From IMG/VR virus record IMGVR_UViG_3300034198_006385, positions 1-64,000 of that record: a stretch of DNA of 64,000 nt. The stretch is one strand, 5' to 3'. A program made the position numbers and the translations under genes. Shown one piece after another: positions 36,236-43,791 of the stretch (positions within the stretch are counted from its first letter, which is position 1; each line of letters opens with the position of its first letter). The notes below the pieces were generated by a model. That model was not told where the DNA came from and did no database searches. It was given only the letters and a program-made list of their open reading frames with translations. The stretch is from a virus.

Positions 36236-37153
36236 ATGAAAAAAATAATAAAAAATACTTCAGGTAAATATGAATTAAAAGAATATGTTTCTGAATATTT
36301 AGCAAAAGAATTAGTTAAAAAATTTTCTAAAGATGCAGTAAAAACTATTCCTAAAGAAAAACCTAGTTGGATGCCAAATCCGTTTAAACCAGTAGAACCT
36401 ACTCCTGCACCAGTTAGACCAGTAGAACCTACTCCTGCACCAGTTAGACCAGTAGAACCTTATAAACCTACCCCTCAACCAATAGAAAAACCAAAACCTA
36501 TTCCTAAAACAATAGAAGAACCAAAACCTATTCCTATTCCTATTCCTATGCCTGAACCAAGATCAGACACAAAAATTGATATACCACCAAAAGGCGGTAA
36601 TTTACCTTTTAGATGGAGACCTAAAATAAAAGGTGGAATAGATATTGATACTGATACATCTCCAGATCAAACTTTTGATAATAAAGGTATTCCAATTATT
36701 CGTGGAGATACCGCTCTCACTATTGATCCAAAAAATAAAAAATATAAAGAATCATCTTTATCTAATATTAAAAGAATTAGAACACAAAATGCCCACGAAT
36801 TATCAACAATACCCACATTTATTACACAATCATATGATCCGATTGTTCGTGGTGATACCGCACCTACTATTGATTCAAAAAATAAAACATATAAAGAAAC
36901 ATCTTTATCTAATATTAAAAGAATTAGATCACAAAATGCTATGATTTTAAATAAAAATCCACAAATAATTACACAATCATATGATCCATGTTTACAAAGT
37001 AGACCACATGAAATTGGAACAGATGATATAGTAAAAGCATATACTGAAGTAACACCTGGGCAACAATTAGAGCGACGTAAAAAATTAAAAAATTTTAGAG
37101 TATATTATGAAGAAAAATGTAAATCAATAAATAATATGAAAAAATATAAATAG
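36236..37153 (+). CDS. Proline-rich protein with two 49-residue repeats
   Basis: 305 residues. Residues 45-105 are a proline hinge made of PVEPTPAPVR copies and KPIP/EEPKPIP phrases. Residues 154-251 hold two consecutive 49-residue units starting RGDTAxTID and ending ITQSYDP, about 60 percent identical. The C-terminus is basic and helical. Probably a virion-associated linker or fibre component given its neighbours, but I know no homologue. Spacing to both neighbours is 10-16 bases with normal ribosome sites. Confidence 0.6.
   Translation: MKKIIKNTSGKYELKEYVSEYLAKELVKKFSKDAVKTIPKEKPSWMPNPFKPVEPTPAPVRPVEPTPAPVRPVEPYKPTPQPIEKPKPIPKTIEEPKPIPIPIPMPEPRSDTKIDIPPKGGNLPFRWRPKIKGGIDIDTDTSPDQTFDNKGIPIIRGDTALTIDPKNKKYKESSLSNIKRIRTQNAHELSTIPTFITQSYDPIVRGDTAPTIDSKNKTYKETSLSNIKRIRSQNAMILNKNPQIITQSYDPCLQSRPHEIGTDDIVKAYTEVTPGQQLERRKKLKNFRVYYEEKCKSINNMKKYK
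36695..36988 (+). repeat. Tandem direct repeat, two 147-bp in-frame units
   Basis: Unit 1 is 36695-36841 and unit 2 is 36842-36988. The block from ATAAAGAA to AAAAGAATTAGA is nearly identical in both, whereas the stretch after AAAATGC is divergent. The repeat length is a multiple of three and copies are adjacent without spacer, indicating in-frame duplication of a protein module. Confidence 0.9.
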
Positions 37154-37163
37154 AGGATTAACA

Positions 37164-38420
37164 ATGACACAATCATTACGAAAAAGATTAGGATTATCAG
37201 ATAGTCTTATTGAAGCAGCAGCAAAAATTAATAATAAACCTGTTGTTGATCTTGGAACTCTTGATAATGTTGAAATTGAGCCAAAACCACAAATAAAAAA
37301 GGTTCCAAAAGAACAATTATTTCAAAAACCGGCATCTACGCCTGAATCAGATGCGTCATCTTTAATTCAAAAAAGACAATTATCACAAGAAGAAACCCAA
37401 ATTAATGAATTTAAAATTACACCAAACACATTTGGTGTAATTGGTGATGTAGTAGGAAGAATGTTGCGGGGCGGGGGAATAAAACCACCATCTGGAACAA
37501 TTAAACCGCAACTTTCACCTTCTCCTAAAAATCCCCAAATTACAGATCAATCTAAAATTGATATGCCATTACCTACAAGGCCACGCGGCCAAACCGGAGA
37601 AGGTGGCCCAACAGGTTTATTTAATAGAGCACAAAATGCTATTGATAATATTCCTACTATGGAAATTAAACCATCATCTTCTCCTAAATCTCCCACTGTA
37701 ACCGGACAAGATAGCGAAGCAATTGCTCCTCCAAGTGTTGATTTAACAAAACCATTAGGAAAAGGTGGTATTGGTTCTGATGCTACCGCAGCACCAAAAG
37801 CAGCAAAAATTGCACCTAAAATTGCTACAATTACACCAAAAACACCAGAAATGTCTGCTGATGATTTAAATAAAATTTCTCTTAATTTATCAAAAGGCCA
37901 AGATACATCAACTGCCGCTGGAGATGAAAATGATCCAATGCGTGCTCAAAAAAGAGTTGCCGCAGAACGTATTAAACAAAGAATGTCAAATGCAGCTAAT
38001 GAAAATTTTGTTTATCATGCAAAATTTGGACTTGGTGAAATTTTGACTATTTCTGAAAATACATATGATGTACTTTTTGAACATGGTATTGAAAAAAATA
38101 TGCCAGAAATGGTTCTAAATTTTTTCGTAGCTGAGTCATCCGATAATGTTGTGAACCAACTTCCTGTTGGATCGAATAGCTCTTCTATTAATTATGATAC
38201 ACAAAATAATCCAGAAACAATTCAAGCAACATTGATGATGACAGCGGATAGAGCAGTTAAATTATCAATGTTGCTTAAATCAAATGTTCAAATTGAAGAT
38301 TGGATGGAAACTAAAATTTCTACTGCTTTTGACTATATAAATAGTATATTTGATTATTTAAATAATTTAAATCCCGGAAACGAAAATATAATCTTAAACC
38401 CAAAAGTAAAAGAAGATTAA
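37164..38420 (+). CDS. Virion-associated protein with Tudor-like segment
   Basis: 418 residues. Residues 1-270 are low-complexity (Pro, Lys, Thr) and probably disordered. Around residues 281-320 there is FVYHAKFGLGEILTI, then VLFEHGIEKNMPEMVLNFF, which matches the V-H-FG-G-V/I...V-F---G-K pattern of the small UvrD C-terminal/CarD-like Tudor domain. The final part (WMETKISTAFDYINSIFDYL) resembles a conserved C-terminal helix found in T4-like structural or core proteins. Role unknown; DNA or polymerase contact is a speculative idea from the Tudor-like segment. Confidence 0.6.
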   Translation: MTQSLRKRLGLSDSLIEAAAKINNKPVVDLGTLDNVEIEPKPQIKKVPKEQLFQKPASTPESDASSLIQKRQLSQEETQINEFKITPNTFGVIGDVVGRMLRGGGIKPPSGTIKPQLSPSPKNPQITDQSKIDMPLPTRPRGQTGEGGPTGLFNRAQNAIDNIPTMEIKPSSSPKSPTVTGQDSEAIAPPSVDLTKPLGKGGIGSDATAAPKAAKIAPKIATITPKTPEMSADDLNKISLNLSKGQDTSTAAGDENDPMRAQKRVAAERIKQRMSNAANENFVYHAKFGLGEILTISENTYDVLFEHGIEKNMPEMVLNFFVAESSDNVVNQLPVGSNSSSINYDTQNNPETIQATLMMTADRAVKLSMLLKSNVQIEDWMETKISTAFDYINSIFDYLNNLNPGNENIILNPKVKED

Positions 38421-38421
38421 C

Positions 38422-38676
38422 ATGACACAAGCCGTAGCTACCCATACAGGTAAAATTAAATCAAGTAGTCGTATTACAAAAGCATTACAAAAAGCTATTT
38501 CTAGTGATGCCGCAGTTGATTATTCATTTGAGGATGGAACCCAAGCTACTATTGAACCATCATTAGCTAAAAGGGCATTGACTTATTATGAAAAATTATC
38601 GCCATTTGAAAAAGCAAAAGTTGCCCAACAAATGCGCGCTTCATTTAAATCGTTTCTCTCAATAGCAAAAAGATAA
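38422..38676 (+). CDS. Small helical phage protein
   Basis: 84 residues, basic, with a SFEDGTQATIEPSLAKRALTYYEKL segment and a C-terminal helix FKSFLSIAKR. Similar small proteins lie among capsid or internal genes in marine T4-like phages as I recall. Starts one base after the preceding stop codon. Confidence 0.6.
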   Translation: MTQAVATHTGKIKSSSRITKALQKAISSDAAVDYSFEDGTQATIEPSLAKRALTYYEKLSPFEKAKVAQQMRASFKSFLSIAKR

Positions 38677-38689
38677 GGTAAAAAACAAA

Positions 38690-39547
38690 ATGGCTCAATT
38701 TAATAAAAATGATGTAGCGTCTAATTCAGTATTATGGGCTCCGTCACAATTTAATAAAACTGCTAATTCTGCTAATAGAGATGCCTTATTTGGTAATACT
38801 ACTGTTAGTGCATTTATATCAAACAAAATTGTTGGTATGTTTGGGGTTGATACTACAGAAGCAAATGTTGCCTCTGGTAATCTTGTATCAGGCATTATTA
38901 CCTATGCGGGCACTGGTTATACAGCAAATGCTGCGGTTACATTAACAGTAACTAATGGTGGAACTAGTGGCACTGCAAATGCTACAGCTAATTCTACTGG
39001 TAAAATTTCTGCATTAAATGTTGCAGTAGCGGGCAGTGGTTATGTAACAAAACCAACTGTTGTAATTGCCGCACCTGCAAATACTACATTTAATGCAAAT
39101 ACTGCGGTAACTGCCGGTCCTGATAATGGTACAAATGGTGCAAATAGCGTAATTACTATTTCATCTGCTGGGGCATTCGTAATTGGTGATCCACTCGTAT
39201 ATCAAGTAGCAACAAATAATACAGCTATTTCTGGATTAACAAGCGGAACAACATATTATGTTCAATTTGCTAATTCTACTGTAGTTGCTCTTGCTAATTC
39301 GCCAACTGGTAGCAGAATTACATTGACTAAAGGGTTAACCGAAACAGGCCATGCATTAACAGGTGTTCAAGCAACAGGGGTTATTACTGTTGGTGGTGCT
39401 AAAAATAATGGTGTAACCCATGCTGGGTGGGTGGTAAGAACAGTCGGCACAGGCGGTCGTGCGGGTCGTGTAACATACGAAACATTAGTTGCTATGGGTT
39501 CACTTACTGGTGATGCATCTGATGATTCAATTCTTCCTGATGCCTAA
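38690..39547 (+). CDS. Virion structural protein with GxGY beta modules
   Basis: 285 residues. The N-terminus is LWAPSQFNKTANSANRDALF. The middle contains ITYAGTGYTANAAVTLTV and AVAGSGYVTKPTVVIAAPA, the same GxGY module type as the gp7- and gp8-position baseplate proteins. The C-terminus THAGWVVRTVGTGGRAGRV followed by ETLVAMGSLTGDASDD is highly conserved-looking and known to me from T4-like cyanophage particle proteins. Probably a decoration or neck/tail protein. Its stop overlaps the next start (TAATGA). Confidence 0.7.
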   Translation: MAQFNKNDVASNSVLWAPSQFNKTANSANRDALFGNTTVSAFISNKIVGMFGVDTTEANVASGNLVSGIITYAGTGYTANAAVTLTVTNGGTSGTANATANSTGKISALNVAVAGSGYVTKPTVVIAAPANTTFNANTAVTAGPDNGTNGANSVITISSAGAFVIGDPLVYQVATNNTAISGLTSGTTYYVQFANSTVVALANSPTGSRITLTKGLTETGHALTGVQATGVITVGGAKNNGVTHAGWVVRTVGTGGRAGRVTYETLVAMGSLTGDASDDSILPDA

Positions 39548-39834
39548 TGACTAAATTATCTAAGTTACCGACAACTAATAGTATTTCATCTAATGATTTT
39601 TTAGTTGCGGTAACTAACCCGAATACTCAATCCCAAACAAGTAAATTATTAGTGTCCACATTATTTTCGAATGTGGACACTATTATCGTTAATAATTTAA
39701 TTTTGGGTAATACACATATTGCAGTTAGTAATACAGAAACTAATACTAAAGGAACAATATTCTTTAGTAATACGCATTTGTATATTGCAATTTCTAACAA
39801 TGTTTTACGAAGAATCCCATTAGAAACTTTTTAA
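39547..39834 (+). CDS. Short tail-fibre-like protein
   Basis: 95 residues: KLPTTNSISSNDFLVAVTNP is the opening phrase of many phage fibre or neck-appendage proteins, followed by strand repeats (IIVNNLILGNTHIAVSNTET). It is translationally coupled to the preceding structural gene. The coding sequence contains a perfect 12-base inverted repeat. Confidence 0.6.
   Translation: MTKLSKLPTTNSISSNDFLVAVTNPNTQSQTSKLLVSTLFSNVDTIIVNNLILGNTHIAVSNTETNTKGTIFFSNTHLYIAISNNVLRRIPLETF
39651..39681. repeat. Perfect 12-bp inverted repeat inside a coding region
   Basis: AGTGTCCACATT, a 7-base loop (ATTTTCG), then AATGTGGACACT. Such a stem within a gene that has no reason to be constrained is unlikely by chance in AT-rich DNA. 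Its arms share TGTGGACAC with the palindrome at the 33833 start point. The meaning is unknown: protein binding site, RNA stem, or recombination remnant. Confidence 0.75.
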
Positions 39835-39837
39835 TTT

Positions 39838-40233
39838 ATGAATAATGAAAATTTGACTGAAAAAAATTATATTTTATATGCTGCAAAAAATTATAACAAT
39901 AATAATTGTAGTAGCACTAAAGAATTTTATGATGACTTAGAAAGAATTGTTTATTTAAAAAGAATTTTTAATAAATATAAAAAGAATGGTTTAATACAAA
40001 AAAGATTAGTATTAAACCATTTAATTGTTTTATATAATGTTTTTGATGAGGGGGCAATAACTAGAATTTTATTTTTAAAATTAAATGATCATTTATCCAT
40101 TCTCAAAACATTTTTAATATTTTTAAAAAAAGTGCCACCAATTGTGTATAATATCAATAGCATAAATATTAATACTATTGATATACAAATGGATGATCTT
40201 ATAATAACTATTCTTAGGCAAAAAGATGGATAA
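39838..40233 (+). CDS. Conserved small phage protein (Pelagi/cyanophage type)
   Basis: 131 residues. FYDDLERIVYLKRIFNKYKKNG, then KRLVLNHLIVLYNVFDEGAITRILFLKLNDHLSILKTFLIFLKKVPP is a pattern I recall from conserved proteins of marine T4-like phages (DUF7207-like, from memory). No function is known. It overlaps the following gene by 8 bases. Confidence 0.68.
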   Translation: MNNENLTEKNYILYAAKNYNNNNCSSTKEFYDDLERIVYLKRIFNKYKKNGLIQKRLVLNHLIVLYNVFDEGAITRILFLKLNDHLSILKTFLIFLKKVPPIVYNINSININTIDIQMDDLIITILRQKDG

Positions 40234-40693
40234 TGATAATAATATACAAAATATATTAAATGTTTATGGTATTAAAAAAAATATTCGTTTTCCTGATGAT
40301 AAGGAAATGAATAACGTTTATTGCTATGAATTTTTAATTCGTTTTTTAATGCCCTTTGATAAATGGCCTGCATTTACATCTGGTGTAATTGATAAAAATG
40401 GAAATATTTTAATTTCTCGTAAAAAAATGAATTTTGTACAAAATAAATCTTTCACAAAATTTGATTTATTAATATTACGTATTAAAAAAATTATAGAAAA
40501 ATCTCCACAAAACTTTTTTATTAAAAATATGTCGGCACAATCTTTTATATCTTCTTTATTAAAAGAATCAGAAGCACCTGTTAATGTTTCAAGTGGTATT
40601 GCTCAAAAAGATAATCCAATGCTTTTTTTGATCCGTAAAACACCATTAATAAAGAAAGATAATAAGGATGGAAGATTTATTAAAAACAGCTAA
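40226..40693 (+). CDS. Unknown virion-cluster protein
   Basis: 155 residues. CYEFLIRFLMPFDKWPAFTSGVIDKNGN looks like a conserved core found in internal head or morphogenesis proteins of related phages; KFDLLILRIKKIIEKSP follows. Later residues are Ser/Asp-rich. Overlaps the preceding gene by 8 and the holin-like gene by 26 bases. Confidence 0.58.
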   Translation: MDNDNNIQNILNVYGIKKNIRFPDDKEMNNVYCYEFLIRFLMPFDKWPAFTSGVIDKNGNILISRKKMNFVQNKSFTKFDLLILRIKKIIEKSPQNFFIKNMSAQSFISSLLKESEAPVNVSSGIAQKDNPMLFLIRKTPLIKKDNKDGRFIKNS

Positions 40694-41174
40694 AGAAATA
40701 CTATCCACTGTTGCCCCCACTGTAGCTACTGCTTTAGGTGGGCCATTAGGAGGTGTTGCTGTAAAATCATTAATTAATATATTAGGACTTGATCCTGCTA
40801 CTCCAGAAAAAGAAGTATTAGAAAAAGTTACTAATGCTGATCCAGAAATGCTTTTTAAATTTAAACAACTTGAACAAGATTTTGCTCTACAAATGAAAAA
40901 ATTGCAAGTAAATGTTCAAGAATTAAATAATGCTAATCTAGATTCTGCTCGTAATAGAGAAATTCAACTTAAAGATAATACAAATAAATACTTAGCATAT
41001 ATTGTTACTGGTCTATATATTGCAATCCAATTATGGCTAGTGTCTGGCCATATTTTACCACAAGAAATGAGGGAGATTGTAATGAGAGCATTAGGAACAT
41101 TGGATGCTATTATTGCTATGGTATTTGGCTACTATTATGGTTCATCAATAGATAAAACCAAAAATGATAGATAA
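40668..41174 (+). CDS. Holin-like membrane protein (GTA 3TM type)
   Basis: 168 residues. The N-terminal APTVATALGGPLGGVAVKSLINILG segment, a charged coiled region (FKFKQLEQDFALQMKKL) and a C-terminal membrane pair (YIVTGLYIAIQLWLVSGHI, LDAIIAMVFGYYYGSSIDK) match the 3TM holins of gene transfer agents and marine phages. It would permeabilise the inner membrane at lysis. The next gene encodes a coiled coil with a C-terminal membrane helix, a plausible partner. No endolysin gene is next to it. Confidence 0.75.
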   Translation: MEDLLKTAKEILSTVAPTVATALGGPLGGVAVKSLINILGLDPATPEKEVLEKVTNADPEMLFKFKQLEQDFALQMKKLQVNVQELNNANLDSARNREIQLKDNTNKYLAYIVTGLYIAIQLWLVSGHILPQEMREIVMRALGTLDAIIAMVFGYYYGSSIDKTKNDR

Positions 41175-41493
41175 TAATAAAGCGGAATTAAGTCTTGATA
41201 CTAGAATAACAGTATTAGAACATGACTTAAATAAAATAGCAGATGTATTATCTAAATTAGAAACTAGTTTTGAAAAATTAGTAGATATATCTACATCGTT
41301 AAAACATATAATAGCAATACATGAAATGAAATTTGAATATAAAGATAAAGATAATATATTAATTAAAGAAGAATTGACCGAATTAAATAAAAGAGTCGAT
41401 CATTTAGAGCAATTTAGATGGTATGTATATGGTGTATTTGCTATAATAATTTTTTTATCACCAGTAATTTATAAATTTGTGTTCAAAATCTAG
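41164..41493 (+). CDS. Coiled-coil protein with C-terminal membrane segment
   Basis: 109 residues. Residues 10-70 are a heptad-like coiled coil (ITVLEHDLNKIADVLSKLETSFEK), residues 84-107 a hydrophobic helix (WYVYGVFAIIIFLSPVIY) with a short positively charged end. Overlaps the holin-like gene by 11 bases. Possible holin regulator or spanin-like factor; inferred from context only. Confidence 0.6.
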   Translation: MIDNNKAELSLDTRITVLEHDLNKIADVLSKLETSFEKLVDISTSLKHIIAIHEMKFEYKDKDNILIKEELTELNKRVDHLEQFRWYVYGVFAIIIFLSPVIYKFVFKI

Positions 41494-41522
41494 TTGACAC
41501 GGTAATCATATAGTGGTATACT
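41494..41522 (+). promoter_or_regulatory. Sigma70-type promoter for the primase gene
   Basis: TTGACA, a 17-base spacer, TATACT. The predicted start is near 41529 and the primase ATG lies at 41556. The -35 element overlaps the end of the preceding coding region. Confidence 0.75.
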
Positions 41523-41555
41523 CTACTTGTCATAAACAAAAAGAGTATATAATTA

Positions 41556-42602
41556 ATGTCATCTTTATGGTTAGATCGTAAATATATTGATTTATGTTCG
41601 GCAGGATTACGAAACTTTAAATGGAAAAGTTCTATTCTTGCTAATTGTAGTTGCCCATTTTGTGGGGATAGCACAAAAAATAAATTAAAGGCTAGATTTT
41701 ATTTCTTTGAAAAAGAAAATGGATTTAATGGATATTGTCATAATTGTGGCGAAAGCATGGGATTTGACAATTTCTTAAAAAAATTTAATTTATTATTACA
41801 TTCAGAATATGTTCGCGAAAGATTTTTTGAAACGGCGTCCACTGAACATATTGAACAAAAAATAGAAAAAATTAAAATGGATGCAATTCATTTTAATGAT
41901 AAAAGATTAACTAATATTAAAAAAATTTCACAATTAAAAGCAAATCATCCAGCTAAAATTTATGTAAATGAACGACAGATTCCAGAAAAATTTCATTATA
42001 AATTATATTATACACCAAAATTTAAATCTTGGATTAATGAATTATTACCTGGAAAATTTGACGCAGTATATGATGAACCCCGTTTAGTTATTCCTTTTTT
42101 TGATAAAGACAAAAAAATGTATGCTGTGCAAGGTAGAAGTTTTGGTAATATTGAGCCAAAATATTATTCAATTATTTTAAATGATAATTATCCCAAAATT
42201 TATGGATTGGATACAATTGATTATAATAGACGTTATTATATTTTAGAGGGACCAATTGATTCATTGTTTATTCCAAATTCTTTAGGAATGGCGGGATCAG
42301 ATTTTACTTTTGATTTACCAAATATCTATAATAATGCAGTTGTCATATTTGACAATCAACCACGTAATAGTGAAATTATTCGTAAAATGGAAGCATGTTT
42401 GAATAATGGATTGCAAATAGTAATCTGGCCGGATACATTAGAACATAAAGATATTAATGATATGATTAAATCTGGTATGAGTAGTAATGATATTATGTTT
42501 ATTATTAAACAAAATACATTTAAAGATTTAGCCGGGATATTAAAACTTAAAAAATGGAATAAAGTGAAAGGATTTAAAAATGAAAGTAAAAGAATTAATT
42601 GA
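41556..42602 (+). CDS. gp61: DNA primase gp61
   Basis: 348 residues. The zinc ribbon has CPFCGDSTKNKLKARFYFF and GYCHNCGES at residues 34-67. The Toprim-like core includes EPRLVIPFFDKDKKMYAVQGRS, KIYGLDTID, YILEGPIDSLFIPNS and VIFDNQPRN, paralleling T4 gp61. It makes RNA primers with the gp41 helicase, which is not in this window. The following small gene begins inside its 3' end (22-base overlap). Confidence 0.92.
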   Translation: MSSLWLDRKYIDLCSAGLRNFKWKSSILANCSCPFCGDSTKNKLKARFYFFEKENGFNGYCHNCGESMGFDNFLKKFNLLLHSEYVRERFFETASTEHIEQKIEKIKMDAIHFNDKRLTNIKKISQLKANHPAKIYVNERQIPEKFHYKLYYTPKFKSWINELLPGKFDAVYDEPRLVIPFFDKDKKMYAVQGRSFGNIEPKYYSIILNDNYPKIYGLDTIDYNRRYYILEGPIDSLFIPNSLGMAGSDFTFDLPNIYNNAVVIFDNQPRNSEIIRKMEACLNNGLQIVIWPDTLEHKDINDMIKSGMSSNDIMFIIKQNTFKDLAGILKLKKWNKVKGFKNESKRIN

Positions 42603-42792
42603 ATATTTACAATCATTTGATGGTGACATGAATGTAATTTTATCAAGTGATGCTGAAGGTAATTATTTCGATAAAGTTCAGGATGTAAGAATTATGTTAT
42701 ATGATTCTGATGACAGAATGGCATTTAATTTAGAGGATTTTGAAGAAGTTAAAGATGTTGCCTCTGAACAAGCGGTCTGTATTTGGCCTTAA
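42580..42792 (+). CDS. Small phage protein (KVKELIEYLQ type)
   Basis: 70 residues with the common phage opening KVKELIEYLQSFDGDMNVILSSD, in which a helix is followed by a strand and acidic tail. Similar in layout to the protein at 56472-56702, so the two may be distant paralogues. Function unknown. Confidence 0.6.
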   Translation: MKVKELIEYLQSFDGDMNVILSSDAEGNYFDKVQDVRIMLYDSDDRMAFNLEDFEEVKDVASEQAVCIWP

Positions 42793-42806
42793 TGGAAGGA
42801 AATAAA

Positions 42807-43097
42807 ATGCTTTTTAAAAAAGAAATTCTTAAAGAATTATTGTGGGATGAAGAATATGAGGATGAAAAAGGTGATGAATATAAAACTATTTTAAATGAAA
42901 TTAATGATACTAGTCGTTGGTCAATTCATCATAAACACATCTTTTCATTCAAAGGAAAATATTACATTACTTACTATAGTGTTGGCGCAACTGAACAACA
43001 AGATGAAAGCCCATATGAGTATGATGATGACATGATTGAATGTGATGAAGTTGAACCATATGAAGAAACAATTATTAAGTATAGGGTTAAAAAATAA
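42807..43097 (+). CDS. Unknown acidic protein
   Basis: 96 residues from the ATG at 42807, chosen because GGAAGGAA lies 6 bases upstream; an ATG at 42792 overlapping the previous stop is the alternative. Sequence is acidic, with an SIHHKHIFSFKGKYYITYYSV core as in small stress or interaction proteins of phages. No family known. Confidence 0.58.
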   Translation: MLFKKEILKELLWDEEYEDEKGDEYKTILNEINDTSRWSIHHKHIFSFKGKYYITYYSVGATEQQDESPYEYDDDMIECDEVEPYEETIIKYRVKK

Positions 43098-43285
43098 TGT
43101 GGAAACCCTGGCAAAGATTTATTATTGGAATTACTGAAGTAATTGATGGATTTTCATCCATTCTTACTTTTGGTTTTTATCATTCAACTCTATCATATTA
43201 TGTAATGTCATTTTTTGTTAATAAAAATGACGATTTTTATATTGATGGTTCAGATATTGAGGTAAAGGAAGAAAATGAAACTTGA
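43097..43285 (+). CDS. Small protein with hydrophobic N-terminal half
   Basis: 62 residues; residues 7-45 (RFIIGITEVIDGFSSILTFGFY, then YYVMSFFV) are hydrophobic and may associate with membrane. Acidic C-terminus. Start overlaps the previous stop (TAATG). Function unknown. Confidence 0.5.
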   Translation: MWKPWQRFIIGITEVIDGFSSILTFGFYHSTLSYYVMSFFVNKNDDFYIDGSDIEVKEENET

Positions 43286-43724
43286 TTTTAGTATTCAAAC
43301 AATTCAATTTGAAAAAATGATTGTTGACGGAATTGAAGTATTTCGATTAGGTAGTAATTGTTGGTTTGCCATCTCTAACTCTGGTAGTGAATTTTACGAA
43401 ATTATGGTTTGTGATCATCTAGAAAAAGAATATCAAAGACGCAAAGAAATATTTAATAAAAAATGGATGTATATTCAACCATCTTCGGCTGGTCCCAATT
43501 TTCCAGAATATATTACAATGACTGGTAAAGAAATTTATGATGAATATTGGGATCATTTTTATACTAAAATGATTAAAAAATTTGGTCCAGGGCATGAATA
43601 TATTACATTAGAAGAATGTATCTATTCTTGGGTAGCTGTGCATTGGGCATGGGAAGTAAAAGAAGATGAAAATCCATTTGAATATGATGATCCATTTGAT
43701 TTAGAAAATTTGATCCAAGATTGA
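43275..43724 (+). CDS. Unknown protein
   Basis: 149 residues, rich in Trp/Tyr and acidic residues (LEECIYSWVAVHWAWEVKED). Good ribosome site (AAGGAAG). It ends just before a sigma70-type promoter for thyX, so it is the last gene of the primase transcription unit or is read through. No family recognised. Confidence 0.6.
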   Translation: MKLDFSIQTIQFEKMIVDGIEVFRLGSNCWFAISNSGSEFYEIMVCDHLEKEYQRRKEIFNKKWMYIQPSSAGPNFPEYITMTGKEIYDEYWDHFYTKMIKKFGPGHEYITLEECIYSWVAVHWAWEVKEDENPFEYDDPFDLENLIQD

Positions 43725-43726
43725 TA

Positions 43727-43755
43727 TTGACATATCACTATATCTGGTGTATATT
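43727..43755 (+). promoter_or_regulatory. Sigma70-type promoter for thyX/nrd genes
   Basis: TTGACA, 17-base spacer, TATATT. Start expected near 43762, about 30 bases before the thyX ATG. Placed at the end of an unknown gene. Confidence 0.75.
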
Positions 43756-43791
43756 AAGGCTAACCAATAACAATAAGAGGTATTTTAAAAT

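Noticed and set aside
36389-36449. Short tandem 30-base repeats looking like a CRISPR fragment
   Set aside because: The copies are adjacent, without spacers, and encode PVEPTPAPVR in frame.
36645-36944. Plus-strand frame with internal repeats
   Set aside because: It is the +1 shadow of the 49-residue repeat protein; repetition comes from the DNA repeat.
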